55,063 nt of DNA from Acidobacteriaceae bacterium (lineage in GTDB: Bacteria > Acidobacteriota > Terriglobia > Terriglobales > Acidobacteriaceae). The translations under genes and the position numbers were made by a program. Shown here piece after piece: positions 7,728 through 15,619 of this stretch. The notes beneath the pieces are model-generated. The model was not told the DNA's origin. It was given only the letters and a program-made list of their open reading frames with translations, and made no database searches. How positions within the stretch are numbered: the first letter of the stretch is position 1; each line of letters opens with the position of its first letter. The stretch lies in contig PLGG01000042.1 of NCBI GenBank assembly GCA_003138515.1, positions 1 through 55,063 on the forward strand, in the 5' to 3' direction.

Positions 7728-8231
7728 ATGGACGCACAGAAAGCACTGATTGCAGAGTTCGACCGAGAGAGCGCGAAGACCCGCAAGATGCTCGACGCCA
7801 TCCCGGCCGATGCCGATTTCAACTTCAAGCCTCACCCCAAGTCGATGACGCTGGGCCGGCTCGCTGGCCATCTCACCGATTTTGTCGGTGACTGGGGGAA
7901 TCACACGCTGACGATGGACAAGCTGGAGTTTCCCGCGGATCACAAGTGGGAGCCGTACGCGCCGGCGAGCAAAGCGGAGCTGCTGGAAAAGTTCGACAAG
8001 AAACTGGCGGAGACGCGCCCGGCGCTGGTGGCGACGACCGGCGACGCGTGGGATCGGAACTGGAAGTTCGTCTTCGGGGGGCAGGCCTGGATCGACGACA
8101 CCAAGTACAACGTGTTCCGCGAAACCGTTTTGAACCACATGATTCACCATCGCGGGCAGTTGACCGTCTATCTGAGGCTCATCGGCGCGAAGGTTCCGGG
8201 GATCTATGGGCCGAGCGCGGACGAGATGTGA
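7728..8231 (+). CDS. DinB / YfiT-like four-helix metal-binding protein
   Basis: A 167-residue DinB-superfamily protein. The likely metal-binding histidines are His48 in R-L-A-G-H-L-T-D and His137 and His141 in L-N-H-M-I-H-H-R-G-Q. Members include putative thiol-dependent transferases and damage-inducible proteins of mostly unknown substrate. GAGGAGG at 7711-7717 fixes ATG 7728 as the start. It is divergent from the toxin-antitoxin pair and followed by a CAGGGAACAAGGG tract rather than a clear terminator. The superfamily is clear; the reaction is not. Confidence 0.88.
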   Translation: MDAQKALIAEFDRESAKTRKMLDAIPADADFNFKPHPKSMTLGRLAGHLTDFVGDWGNHTLTMDKLEFPADHKWEPYAPASKAELLEKFDKKLAETRPALVATTGDAWDRNWKFVFGGQAWIDDTKYNVFRETVLNHMIHHRGQLTVYLRLIGAKVPGIYGPSADEM

Positions 8232-8367
8232 GAAAAGCAGGGAACAAGGGCACGGCGAGACGGGACGAGGGATCAGCGAACACGAATGAACGGGCTCGGT
8301 GAACGTATCGCCGGGCTTGCGGTCTTCGGGTTTCTGGTCCCGCAGCTTTCGAGACTACTCTTGATGT

Positions 8368-9009
8368 ATGCCGTTTTCCTTTCCGAAGGTGTATCCGATT
8401 CTTGACGCCGGAGTGATTCCGCAGGTTGGGTGGGCGGAGTTCTTGAAGCGGTTGGGCGGCGAGCTGGCCGAGGCGGGCGTGACGCTGCTCGAATATCGGA
8501 ACAAAACGAGAAGCGACGCCGATGTGCTGGCGGATGCGGCGATTTTGCGCGTGGCGCTGCCGGCGGGAACGGTGAAGCTGATTCTCGATGACCGCGTTGA
8601 GCTAGTTGATCGGGCCGGTTTTGACGGCGTGCATGTGGATGCGGGTGACGCGACGCCTGCCGAGGCTCGCCGGCTGCTGGGGCCGGGCAGGATCTTGGGC
8701 ACGTTTGGCGGGAGCGAAGCGCTGGTCGAGGGAATTCTAAAGGAGCCGGCGGATTATCTGTCGATCGGGCCGATTTTTCCTACGACAACAAAGCAGACGA
8801 CGAAGGCGCCGATCGGTGCGGAGGGCGTGCGCCGGTTGCGCGAGGAGGCTGGGGCGAATGCGGTGCTGGTCGCGGTGGGAGGAGTGACGCTCGAAACAGC
8901 GCCGGAGATTCTGGCGGCGGGAGCGAGCGTGGTGGGGGTTTCGGCGGCGATCTTTCGCGCTGCTGATCCGGCGGGCGAGTTTCGGCGGTGGGTCGCCGCG
9001 CTGGACTAG
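8368..9009 (+). CDS. thiE: Thiamine-phosphate synthase family protein
   Basis: A 213-residue TIM barrel. ThiE couples hydroxymethylpyrimidine diphosphate and thiazole phosphate to give thiamine phosphate. Signature segments are K-L-I-L-D-D-R-V-E-L, G-F-D-G-V-H-V-D, Y-L-S-I-G-P-I-F-P-T-T-T-K and A-V-G-G-V-T. The usual H-x-G-Q-x-D after the DDR strand is H-V-D-A-G-D here, so it could be a diverged ThiE/TenI paralogue. No other thi gene is adjacent. No Shine-Dalgarno is visible; TACTCT ends 6 nt before the ATG, suggesting a leaderless transcript. Confidence 0.82.
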   Translation: MPFSFPKVYPILDAGVIPQVGWAEFLKRLGGELAEAGVTLLEYRNKTRSDADVLADAAILRVALPAGTVKLILDDRVELVDRAGFDGVHVDAGDATPAEARRLLGPGRILGTFGGSEALVEGILKEPADYLSIGPIFPTTTKQTTKAPIGAEGVRRLREEAGANAVLVAVGGVTLETAPEILAAGASVVGVSAAIFRAADPAGEFRRWVAALD

Positions 9010-9023
9010 ACGCGAATCGCGAG

Positions 9024-9151
9024 TGTCTGGAAACGAGACAGAGCTGTCCGGATTTGAGACGCGAGCGCTGTGCGGATTTGAGGCACGTTCTGACCGGGAC
9101 CGAGGCAGCCCGTGGCCGAGTTCGAGACAGTGGCTGTCTGAAATCAAGACA
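9024..9151. promoter_or_regulatory. Array of six phased 17-bp imperfect palindromes
   Basis: Six copies of a 17-mer start at 9024, 9045, 9069, 9091, 9113 and 9135, spaced 21-24 nt (about two helical turns). Copies 1 and 6 are TGTCTGGAAACGAGACA and TGTCTGAAATCAAGACA, with perfect TGTCT-N7-AGACA arms; the others are degenerate. The approximate consensus is TGTCYGGAWWYGAGACA. The array lies between thiE and the downstream permease and looks like a cooperative regulator-binding region. Confidence 0.8.
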
Positions 9152-9201
9152 ATTCTCATCAGAGTGGGCCCCGAAAAGCCCGCCCGCGCTAGCTATTGTG
9201 C

Positions 9202-9215
9202 GGCCTGGCCGGTGC
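9202..9215 (+). promoter_or_regulatory. Candidate sigma-54 (-24/-12) promoter
   Basis: GG at 9202-9203 and GC at 9214-9215 are separated by exactly 10 nt, within CGGCCTGGCCGGTGCTG, which partly matches the -24/-12 consensus. It lies 50-180 bp downstream of the palindrome array, the usual geometry for enhancer-bound activators, and about 95 bp before the permease start. Confidence 0.35.
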
Positions 9216-9309
9216 TGTATCGTATGATTGCGTAACGAGTTCCGGCGGAAAGATTCGGTGTCGCCTTCGCTGTCTCGTTCCATTCATTCGCCAGGGAGGA
9301 AGTCGCTCA

Positions 9310-10845
9310 TTGATATCCAAACTGCTGCGCGTTAAACCCATGTCGATGCTCACGCACGAGGCGGGCGAGCAAGGCGAACACACGTTAAAGCGGTCGCTGG
9401 GGGCCGTGAACCTGGTGACGCTGGGGATTGGAGCCGTGATCGGCGCGGGGATTTTTGTGCTGACCGGTCAGGCCGCGGCGCTTTACGCGGGGCCGGCCGT
9501 GGCGCTGAGCTTTGTGCTGGCGGGCATCACCTGCGCTTTTGCCGGGCTGTGCTACGCGGAATTCGCTTCCATTATTCCTATCGCCGGATCGGCGTATACG
9601 TACGGCTACGCCACGCTGGGCGAGTTCGTGGCATGGATCATCGGCTGGGACCTGGTGCTGGAATACGCATTCGGCGCGTCCACGGTAGCATCCGGCTGGT
9701 CAGGATATTTCAACAGTTTGATGCAGCAGTTCGGTGTTCACATTCCGCCGCAATTGACGGCGTCGACAGGAACGCAACTGGTGTTCTACCAGAATCAGTG
9801 GGGGCCGGTGATGTCGCTGCCGCCGGGGGTGAGCGATGCTGGGCTGCCTCATGTGACTGCGGCCTTTAATCTGGTTGCAATGGCGATTGTCATGGTGATC
9901 ACCGTCATATTGGTGATCGGAATCAAGGAGTCGGCGAACTTCAACTCGGCGATTGTGTTCATCAAGCTGAGCGTGGTGGCGATTTTTCTGGTAGTCGGCG
10001 GCTACTTCCTGATTCGGCATCCGGATTTGGCAAGGACAAACTGGCATCCGTTCGTTCCGCCGAAGGACGCGGCCGGCAACTTCGGATGGGGCGGAATTTC
10101 GAAGGGCGCCTCGCGGATTTTCTTCGCCTACATTGGATTCGACGCGGTGTCGACGGCGGCGCAGGAAGCCAAGAAGCCGCAACGCGATATGCCCATCGGC
10201 ATTCTCGGGTCGCTGTTGATCTGCACCATTCTATACATTCTCGTGTCGCTGGTTCTCACCGGCCTGGTGAGTTACACGAGGCTGAATGTTGGCGCTCCGG
10301 TAGCTCTGGGCATCGATGCGACGGGCGTGAGTTGGGGCTCGCTGTTGGTGAAGATCGGCGCGGTGTTCGGGCTGGCCACCGTGATGCTGGTGATGTTGCT
10401 GGGACAGACGCGCGTCTTCTACTCGATGTCAAAGGATGGCCTGCTGTGGAAGTGGGCCTCGGCGATTCATCCCAAGTTCCGCACGCCGTGGATTACCACG
10501 ATTGTATTTGGAATCTTTGCGGCGCTGTTTCCCGCGTTCCTGCCCATCGGCAGGCTCGCCGATTTGGTAAACATCGGGACGCTGCTGGCGTTCACGATCG
10601 TGTGCGCCGGCGTTTGGGTGCTGCGAGTGCGGCATCCCGAACTACATCGGCCTTTCAAGACGCCGCTGGTGCCGCTGGTGCCGATTCTGGGAATGGGGTC
10701 AGCTATCTTCCTGATGTCGCGGCTGGCGGCGATCACGTGGGAAGTGATGATCGGCTGGTTGATCCTGGGGCTGATCATTTATTTCGGCTATTCAATGGGG
10801 CACAGCAAGGTGCAAAAGCTGGCGAAGGCGCAGGTAGCGGACTGA
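9310..10845 (+). CDS. APC superfamily cationic amino acid permease
   Basis: A multi-pass inner-membrane transporter of about 511 residues resembling the cationic amino acid transporter (CAT) family. After a hydrophilic N-terminus, L-G-I-G-A-V-I-G-A-G-I-F-V-L-T-G is the diagnostic APC helix-1 motif, followed by Y-A-E-F-A-S-I-I-P-I-A-G-S-A-Y-T-Y-G. A helix-6-like F-F-A-Y-I-G-F-D-A-V-S-T follows, with further hydrophobic helices to the C-terminus. TTG 9310 is supported by GGAGGA at 9294-9299; ATG 9340 is the alternative. Upstream lie a phased operator array and a possible sigma-54 promoter, implying regulated expression. A strong terminator follows. Substrate is inferred from family only. Confidence 0.88.
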   Translation: MISKLLRVKPMSMLTHEAGEQGEHTLKRSLGAVNLVTLGIGAVIGAGIFVLTGQAAALYAGPAVALSFVLAGITCAFAGLCYAEFASIIPIAGSAYTYGYATLGEFVAWIIGWDLVLEYAFGASTVASGWSGYFNSLMQQFGVHIPPQLTASTGTQLVFYQNQWGPVMSLPPGVSDAGLPHVTAAFNLVAMAIVMVITVILVIGIKESANFNSAIVFIKLSVVAIFLVVGGYFLIRHPDLARTNWHPFVPPKDAAGNFGWGGISKGASRIFFAYIGFDAVSTAAQEAKKPQRDMPIGILGSLLICTILYILVSLVLTGLVSYTRLNVGAPVALGIDATGVSWGSLLVKIGAVFGLATVMLVMLLGQTRVFYSMSKDGLLWKWASAIHPKFRTPWITTIVFGIFAALFPAFLPIGRLADLVNIGTLLAFTIVCAGVWVLRVRHPELHRPFKTPLVPLVPILGMGSAIFLMSRLAAITWEVMIGWLILGLIIYFGYSMGHSKVQKLAKAQVAD

Positions 10846-10871
10846 ACGGAGGAATTTCGGAGCAAAAGCGA

Positions 10872-10900
10872 CGGCCTCCCCGAGCGGGAGGCCGTTTTGT
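10872..10900 (+). terminator. Intrinsic terminator of the permease gene
   Basis: A 9-bp stem CGGCCTCCC/GGGAGGCCG (10872-10880, 10886-10894) with loop CGAGC is followed by TTTTGTTTTG. Confidence 0.88.
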
Positions 10901-10965
10901 TTTGATAACATGCTCTCTTTTGCCGATGGATGGGGTGATGATCGAATCGACTGGAGGCGGAAAGC

Positions 10966-11130
10966 GTGAAAGTTGTGGACATTCTTGAGGCTCAGGAAAG
11001 TCTCGAGGAACTCATTGATGAGCTTGCGCCTGGTGAATGGTTTGCGATCGCTGTCAACGGTGAACCGCGTGTCAAGGTGGTCGCGCTCAATGAGGAGGAG
11101 ATTGAGGAGCTGCTGCTGGAAGGCAGTTGA
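10966..11130 (+). CDS. Small orphan Phd-like antitoxin
   Basis: A 54-residue protein starting at GTG, with GGAGGCGG at 10953-10960 as ribosome site. Residues 1-41 (V-V-D-I-L-E-A-Q-E-S-L-E-E-L-I-D, then E-W-F-A-I-A-V-N-G-E-P-R-V-K-V-V-A-L) match the Phd/YefM N-terminal DNA-binding fold. The tail is a short acidic helix EEEIEELLLE. No toxin follows: the next 100 nt hold only a short frame ending at 11237. It is either a solitary regulator or the remnant of a lost toxin-antitoxin pair. Confidence 0.7.
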   Translation: MKVVDILEAQESLEELIDELAPGEWFAIAVNGEPRVKVVALNEEEIEELLLEGS

Positions 11131-11234
11131 AGTTTAGGTTCGCCGAAACTTGACGCAGGGATGCGGCCGCTTGTGAAACGGGGCGAACAGCGCATCGTTT
11201 CCGAGCGCATTCGCCCTGCAGGCATGTTCAAGGC

Positions 11235-11663
11235 TTAGGCGGTGGTTTTCGCGCAGAATTCGTCGAAGGCGCGCGTGAGTTCGTCGGCGATGTGCTGAGC
11301 AGTGGACTGCTCGATGACAGAGCGCTGCATCAAGTAGACGAGCTTGCCATCGCGCAGAAGGGCAACAGCAGGCGAACTGGGCGGATAGCCCTCGAAGTAG
11401 GTGCGGGCGCGATCGGTGGCCTCGCGGTCCTGGCCGGCAAAGACGGTGATCTTGCGATCGGGCTGGTTGGTTGTGTTCGAAAGCGCGAGGCGGATGCCGG
11501 GGCGGGCCTTGCCTGCCGCACAGCCGCAGATGGAGTTGACGACGAGGAGAGTGGTTCCGGGCTCCGCCAGTGCCGCGTCGACTTCTTCGGCGGTCCGGGT
11601 TTCCTTGATCCCGGCGCGCACCAGTTCCTCGCGCATGGGAATCACCATCAGTTCTGGGTACAT
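11235..11663 (-). CDS. BrxA/BrxB family bacilliredoxin
   Basis: A 142-residue thioredoxin-fold protein of the YphP/YqiW family. The active site is S-I-C-G-C-A with Cys46 and Cys48, the C-G-C motif that removes bacillithiol from mixed disulfides in Firmicutes; DUF1094 members are also common in Acidobacteria. ATG 11663 is fixed by GGAGG five nt upstream (11669-11673), in preference to TTG 11678. It is divergent from murB. Whether this organism makes bacillithiol cannot be judged here, so the thiol partner is open. Confidence 0.88.
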   Translation of the reverse strand: MYPELMVIPMREELVRAGIKETRTAEEVDAALAEPGTTLLVVNSICGCAAGKARPGIRLALSNTTNQPDRKITVFAGQDREATDRARTYFEGYPPSSPAVALLRDGKLVYLMQRSVIEQSTAQHIADELTRAFDEFCAKTTA

Positions 11664-11728
11664 GTTCGCCTCCGGCAAGGGAAGTTGCCTGAGACCATTC
11701 TATCGTGTGCGGGCGTTCCGGTGTCGGC

Positions 11729-11836
11729 GTTTTTCCGAAAACACGCGCGGTTGGCTGCTCTTTGCATGGTCATCGCTCCCTGATGGTCGCGTTGACTTGG
11801 CTGAAATGACTTCGAATTACAGTTTTTCGGAAAAAC
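11729..11836. promoter_or_regulatory. Two copies of a GTTTTTCSGAAAAC-like inverted repeat
   Basis: GTTTTTCCGAAAAC at 11729-11742 and GTTTTTCGGAAAAAC at 11822-11836 share arms and a trailing (A)CGCG. Both lie between the divergent bacilliredoxin and murB genes; the second lies just upstream of the presumed murB -10 box TAGTCT (11841-11846). They are candidate sites for one regulator. Confidence 0.4.
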
Positions 11837-11853
11837 GCGTTAGTCTTGAACCG

Positions 11854-12915
11854 ATGCAGATCAAAGAAAGACAACTCCTCGCCCCATTTACGACTTTTGG
11901 CATTGGCGGGCCGGCGCGGTGGTTTGCAGAGGCGGCGAGCGAGGAGGAGATTGCCGAGGCCAGCGAGTGGGCGCGCGAGCGGGGTATGCCACTGTTTGTG
12001 CTGGGCGGCGGCAGCAACGTGCTCGTCGCCGATGAGGGATTTGCGGGGCTGGTGCTGCACGTTGGGCTGAAGGGAATCGAGCGGGATGGAGAACTGTTCC
12101 GCGTCGCGGCGGGCGAAGTTTGGGACGGATTTGTTGAGCGGGCCGTTGCGTCGAATTGCGCCGGGACCGAGTGCCTCGCGGGGATTCCGGGGACGGTTGG
12201 CGGAACGCCGGTGCAGAACGTGGGCGCGTATGGGCAGGAGGTGGCGTCAGTCATCGAGCGGGTGCGGGCGTTTGATTTGGGTGAGCGCACGTTCGTTGAG
12301 TTCTCGAACATAGAATGCGGCTTTGCCTATCGGCGCAGCCGGTTCAACGCGGCGGATCGCGGGCGGTACATCGTGACGCGCGTCGACTACCGGCTGCGCG
12401 AGAATGGCGAGCCGCTGGTTGCGTACCGGGATTTGAAGGCGCACTTTGAAGGCTGGGCGAAGACGCCGACGCTCGCCGAAGTTGCGGCGGCGGTGCGGAA
12501 CATCCGGCGAAGCAAGGGAATGTTACTGGTTGACGGCGATCCGGATTGCCGCAGTGCGGGGAGCTTTTTCAAGAACCCTGCGGTCACCGAGGAAGTGGCG
12601 GAGCAAGTGCGAAAAGTGGCTGCGAGCACCGGCGTTCCGATTCGGATTTTTCCCGCGGACGATGGACTGGTGAAGATTCCCGCGGCGTGGCTAATTGAAC
12701 AGGCGGGATTTGTCAAGGGGTACGCGATGGGCGCTGCGGGGATTTCGACCAGGCATACGCTGGCGCTCGTCAATATTGGAGACGGGATTGGAGACGGGCG
12801 CGGCGGCGCGACGGCCAAAGAAATTCTGGCGCTGGCGGAGAAGATTGGAGCGGCGGTTGAAGCGCGGTTCGGGATTCGGCTGGAGATGGAGCCGATGATG
12901 GTGGGGTTTGCGTAA
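11854..12915 (+). CDS. murB: UDP-N-acetylenolpyruvoylglucosamine reductase
   Basis: A flavoenzyme that reduces UDP-GlcNAc-enolpyruvate to UDP-MurNAc in peptidoglycan synthesis, using NADPH. It has 353 residues, type I length. F-T-T-F-G-I-G-G-P-A and V-L-G-G-G-S-N-V-L-V are the FAD-binding segments; I-P-G-T-V-G-G-T-P-V-Q-N-V-G-A-Y-G-Q follows. Ser237 in G-S-F-F-K-N-P is the proton donor and a Glu near the C-terminus (EMEPMM) the second catalytic residue. ATG 11854 is favoured: TAGTCT ends 7 nt upstream and no Shine-Dalgarno is present, so the mRNA is probably leaderless. Confidence 0.95.
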   Translation: MQIKERQLLAPFTTFGIGGPARWFAEAASEEEIAEASEWARERGMPLFVLGGGSNVLVADEGFAGLVLHVGLKGIERDGELFRVAAGEVWDGFVERAVASNCAGTECLAGIPGTVGGTPVQNVGAYGQEVASVIERVRAFDLGERTFVEFSNIECGFAYRRSRFNAADRGRYIVTRVDYRLRENGEPLVAYRDLKAHFEGWAKTPTLAEVAAAVRNIRRSKGMLLVDGDPDCRSAGSFFKNPAVTEEVAEQVRKVAASTGVPIRIFPADDGLVKIPAAWLIEQAGFVKGYAMGAAGISTRHTLALVNIGDGIGDGRGGATAKEILALAEKIGAAVEARFGIRLEMEPMMVGFA

Positions 12916-13004
12916 AACACCGCTGCTGACAGCCGCAGCGCAAGAAACGGCATTGGCGTAAAATCCAAGTCGTCCCCTGGTGGGGTGCGAGAGAGCGCTC
13001 TGAT

Positions 13005-14192
13005 ATGCGACTGACCTTTCCGTCTCTAGTGCGCTTCGTTCGGCAGCAGATTGTTTATATCGTCATTTCCGCTGTTCTCGGCGCCGTTTTCTGGGCAATT
13101 GGCCTGCCGATCAATCCCTTCACAGTTTTGTTGTACACACTCTGCATTGGGAATCTCCTCTCGTTTGGAATCGATCAGGTGGAGTTCCTCTTTTCGGGAA
13201 GGCCGTTTCCATTCAACTGGCTGATCTTTTTGCCGACGCTCCTTGTACTGACGGTCCCGGTTTACCTGATTTCGACCGCAATTGTTTGGCTCATTTCTCC
13301 GCCTGGTCCGCAGACGCTTTCTCATCTGCTCCTAACGGGATGGAAGTTTCCGTTTCTGGTCACGTTCGTTTTCGGTTTTGTCTCGTTTCTGCACCAAACA
13401 ACGAAGGATCGGCTGGAACAGCGCAACCAGGAATTGCAGCGATCGGTGGATAAGGGCGCGAAGCAGCTTGAGATGCAAGCGCAGGAGCTCGACCGCGCCC
13501 GAGAGATTCAACAATCGCTGCTGCCCAAGGAGATTCCGCAGCTTGCGGGATTCGAAGTGGCGGGAGCGTGGCGGCCGGCGCGCACGGTGAGCGGGGATTA
13601 CTACGACGTGTTCAAGCTGGACGGGGGCAGGCTTGGCGTCTGCATTGCGGACGTGGTGGGGAAGGGCGTTTCGGCCGCGCTGCTGATGGCCAATGTGCAA
13701 GCGGCAGTGCGCGCCTATGCAGGCAGCGCCGAGAGCGCGGCACAGTTGTGCGCCAAGGTGAACAGCCTGCTTTGCGAAAATCTTGCGACCGGAAAATTTG
13801 TGACGTTTCTTTACGGAGTGCTGGACGGCGAGACGCGGACGCTCGAATATTGCAATGCCGGCCAGGTTTATCCGATCCTCGTCTCTGGAGGATGTACCCG
13901 AGCGCTGGACCATGGCGGCGCGGTGCTGGGCGTCTTTCCCGCGTGGGAATACGAGAATGCGAAAATTGAGTTTCGCGCGGGGGACAGGCTGTTGCTTGTG
14001 ACCGATGGCATATCTGAAGCGTGCGGCGCGGATGAAGTGGAATTTGGCGAGGAGAAGCTGGCCGAGGCTGCGCTCCAACTCAGCAAGCGCACAGCGGCGG
14101 AGATGAGTGACGCGCTGCTCAACCAGGTGACAGAATTCTGCGATGCGCACTTTCAGGATGATGCGACGCTGCTGGTGATCGCAGCGAAGTAA
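13005..14192 (+). CDS. Membrane-anchored RsbU/SpoIIE-type PPM phosphatase
   Basis: A 395-residue protein. Residues 1-130 contain four predicted membrane helices in a DUF-like sensor region; 133-165 are a coiled-coil linker with many Glu, Gln and Arg; 170-395 are the SpoIIE domain. Q-Q-S-L-L-P, then V-S-G-D-Y-Y-D, then I-A-D-V-V-G-K-G-V-S-A-A-L-L-M, then L-L-V-T-D-G-I-S-E and D-D-A-T-L-L are the metal-coordinating motifs. Such phosphatases dephosphorylate anti-sigma-factor antagonists in partner-switching cascades. No anti-sigma or antagonist gene is adjacent, so the target is unknown. It converges on modC with only 13 nt between. Confidence 0.9.
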   Translation: MRLTFPSLVRFVRQQIVYIVISAVLGAVFWAIGLPINPFTVLLYTLCIGNLLSFGIDQVEFLFSGRPFPFNWLIFLPTLLVLTVPVYLISTAIVWLISPPGPQTLSHLLLTGWKFPFLVTFVFGFVSFLHQTTKDRLEQRNQELQRSVDKGAKQLEMQAQELDRAREIQQSLLPKEIPQLAGFEVAGAWRPARTVSGDYYDVFKLDGGRLGVCIADVVGKGVSAALLMANVQAAVRAYAGSAESAAQLCAKVNSLLCENLATGKFVTFLYGVLDGETRTLEYCNAGQVYPILVSGGCTRALDHGGAVLGVFPAWEYENAKIEFRAGDRLLLVTDGISEACGADEVEFGEEKLAEAALQLSKRTAAEMSDALLNQVTEFCDAHFQDDATLLVIAAK

Positions 14193-14205
14193 GAAGGCGC
14201 GAGGA

Positions 14206-14961
14206 TTAACTCAGCGGCGCTTGCAGGCGGCCGAGGAGACGCGCGCGTTCCGAAGCGAGGACTTGGGCTGCGGGGCCGAGGGCGGTGAGGCGGCCGTCGC
14301 GGAGAAGCAGAACTTCAGCAGAAATGGCGAGCGCGTCGGTGGCGTCGTGAGTGGCCACGACGGTTTGCACTTTGCTTTCGCGCAACCAGTTTTGGAGACG
14401 GACGAGCAGCGCGTCGCTGGCGACGCCGTCGAGTGCTGAAAAAGGCTCATCGAGAAGAAGCAGGCGGGGAGCGGGCGCGAGAGCACGCGCCAGGGCGACG
14501 CGTTGCGCCTGGCCGCCGGAGAGATCCTGTGGGCGACGGGCAGCGAGTTCGGTTGCGCCAACAAGATCCAACATTTCATCGATGCGGCGCGCGCGGGCGG
14601 CGCGGGCGATTCCCGAATAACCGGGTCCCGAGTATTTGGGACTGCGCAGGCCGTAGGCGACGTTGGCGGCAGCCGTGAGGTGAGGGAAGAGCGCGGGCTG
14701 CTGCGAGACAAGCGAAGTCTGGCGATGGCCGGGAGGAACGCGGAGACCGCCGGCGGTTTCAGTGAGGGTACGGCCGTCGAGTGCGATGCGGCCATTGGTC
14801 GGGTGGTCGAGGCCAGCAAGCAAGCGAAGCAATGTGCTTTTGCCTGCGCCTGAGGGGCCGAAGACGACGGTCCAATCGGAGGCGAAGGTACATTCCACCT
14901 GCAGGTGGAAGCTGCCGCGGCGCGAGTCGAGGGAGAAGCTAAGCACGGCGCGCACTCCCAC
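14206..14961 (-). CDS. modC: Molybdate ABC transporter ATP-binding protein, no TOBE domain
   Basis: The ATPase of the molybdate importer, 251 residues. Walker A is G-P-S-G-A-G-K-S (35-42), the Q-loop S-Q-Q-P-A-L-F-P, the signature L-S-G-G-Q-A-Q-R, Walker B L-L-L-L-D-E-P and the switch His in V-A-T-H-D. Classical ModC is about 350 residues with a C-terminal TOBE/MOP molybdate-sensing domain, absent here. GTG 14961 overlaps the end of modB by 23 nt, so translation is coupled. It is last in modA-modB-modC. Confidence 0.9.
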   Translation of the reverse strand: MGVRAVLSFSLDSRRGSFHLQVECTFASDWTVVFGPSGAGKSTLLRLLAGLDHPTNGRIALDGRTLTETAGGLRVPPGHRQTSLVSQQPALFPHLTAAANVAYGLRSPKYSGPGYSGIARAARARRIDEMLDLVGATELAARRPQDLSGGQAQRVALARALAPAPRLLLLDEPFSALDGVASDALLVRLQNWLRESKVQTVVATHDATDALAISAEVLLLRDGRLTALGPAAQVLASERARLLGRLQAPLS

Positions 14962-15619
14962 GTTTTTGGCTGGTAGCGTAGACGGCGACGAGGGCCAGAG
15001 CGCTCAAGCCAAGAAGCAGCAGAGCAGTGTGGCCGGCGGCGGCGTAGTCGAAGTTCTCGACCTGATCGTAGAGAACGATGGAGAGCGTGCGCGTTGCGCC
15101 GGGAATGTCGCCTCCGAGCATGAGGACGACGCCAAATTCGCCGATGGTGTGGAGAAAACTTAGCACGACCGCGGCGAGAAGCGAGCGGCGAGCGAGCGGA
15201 ATGAGAATGCTGGAGACGAGACGCACCGGGCCGGCGCCAAGAAGGCGTGCGGCGTCGACAAGAGCGGTGTCGACCGAGGCGAAGCCTGCAACGAGAGGCT
15301 GCACGGCGAAGGGAAGGCTGTAGATGACGGAGCCGACGACGAGGCCGTCGAATGAGAATGCGAGTGGATGACCGAGCAGGGCGGCGATGCCCCGGCCAAA
15401 GGCTGTGCGGGGGCCGAGAAGGACGAGAAGAAAGAAGCCGAGGACGGTGGGCGGCAAGACCATCGGAAGAGCGGCGAGGGCTTCAACGGCGGCGAGCCAG
15501 CGGCCGCGGCCGAGCACGATGAGCGCAGCGAGAGGCACGGCGATGACGAGAAGAATCGCGGTGGTGACGGTGGCGAGGCGAAGAGAGAGAGCGAATGCTT
15601 GCCAGTCCATTGTGCTCAT
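14939..15619 (-). CDS. modB: Molybdate ABC transporter permease
   Basis: An inner-membrane permease of 226 residues with five or more hydrophobic helices. The segment L-P-M-V-L-P-P-T-V-L-G-F and the EAA-like cytoplasmic loop D-A-A-R-L-L-G-A-G-P, followed by F-L-H-T-I-G-E-F-G-V-V-L-M-L-G-G, are typical of ModB. It channels molybdate delivered by ModA, powered by ModC. Its ATG overlaps the modA stop by 4 nt (ATGA), a standard coupled operon junction. Confidence 0.93.
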   Translation of the reverse strand: MSTMDWQAFALSLRLATVTTAILLVIAVPLAALIVLGRGRWLAAVEALAALPMVLPPTVLGFFLLVLLGPRTAFGRGIAALLGHPLAFSFDGLVVGSVIYSLPFAVQPLVAGFASVDTALVDAARLLGAGPVRLVSSILIPLARRSLLAAVVLSFLHTIGEFGVVLMLGGDIPGATRTLSIVLYDQVENFDYAAAGHTALLLLGLSALALVAVYATSQKRGSARRA

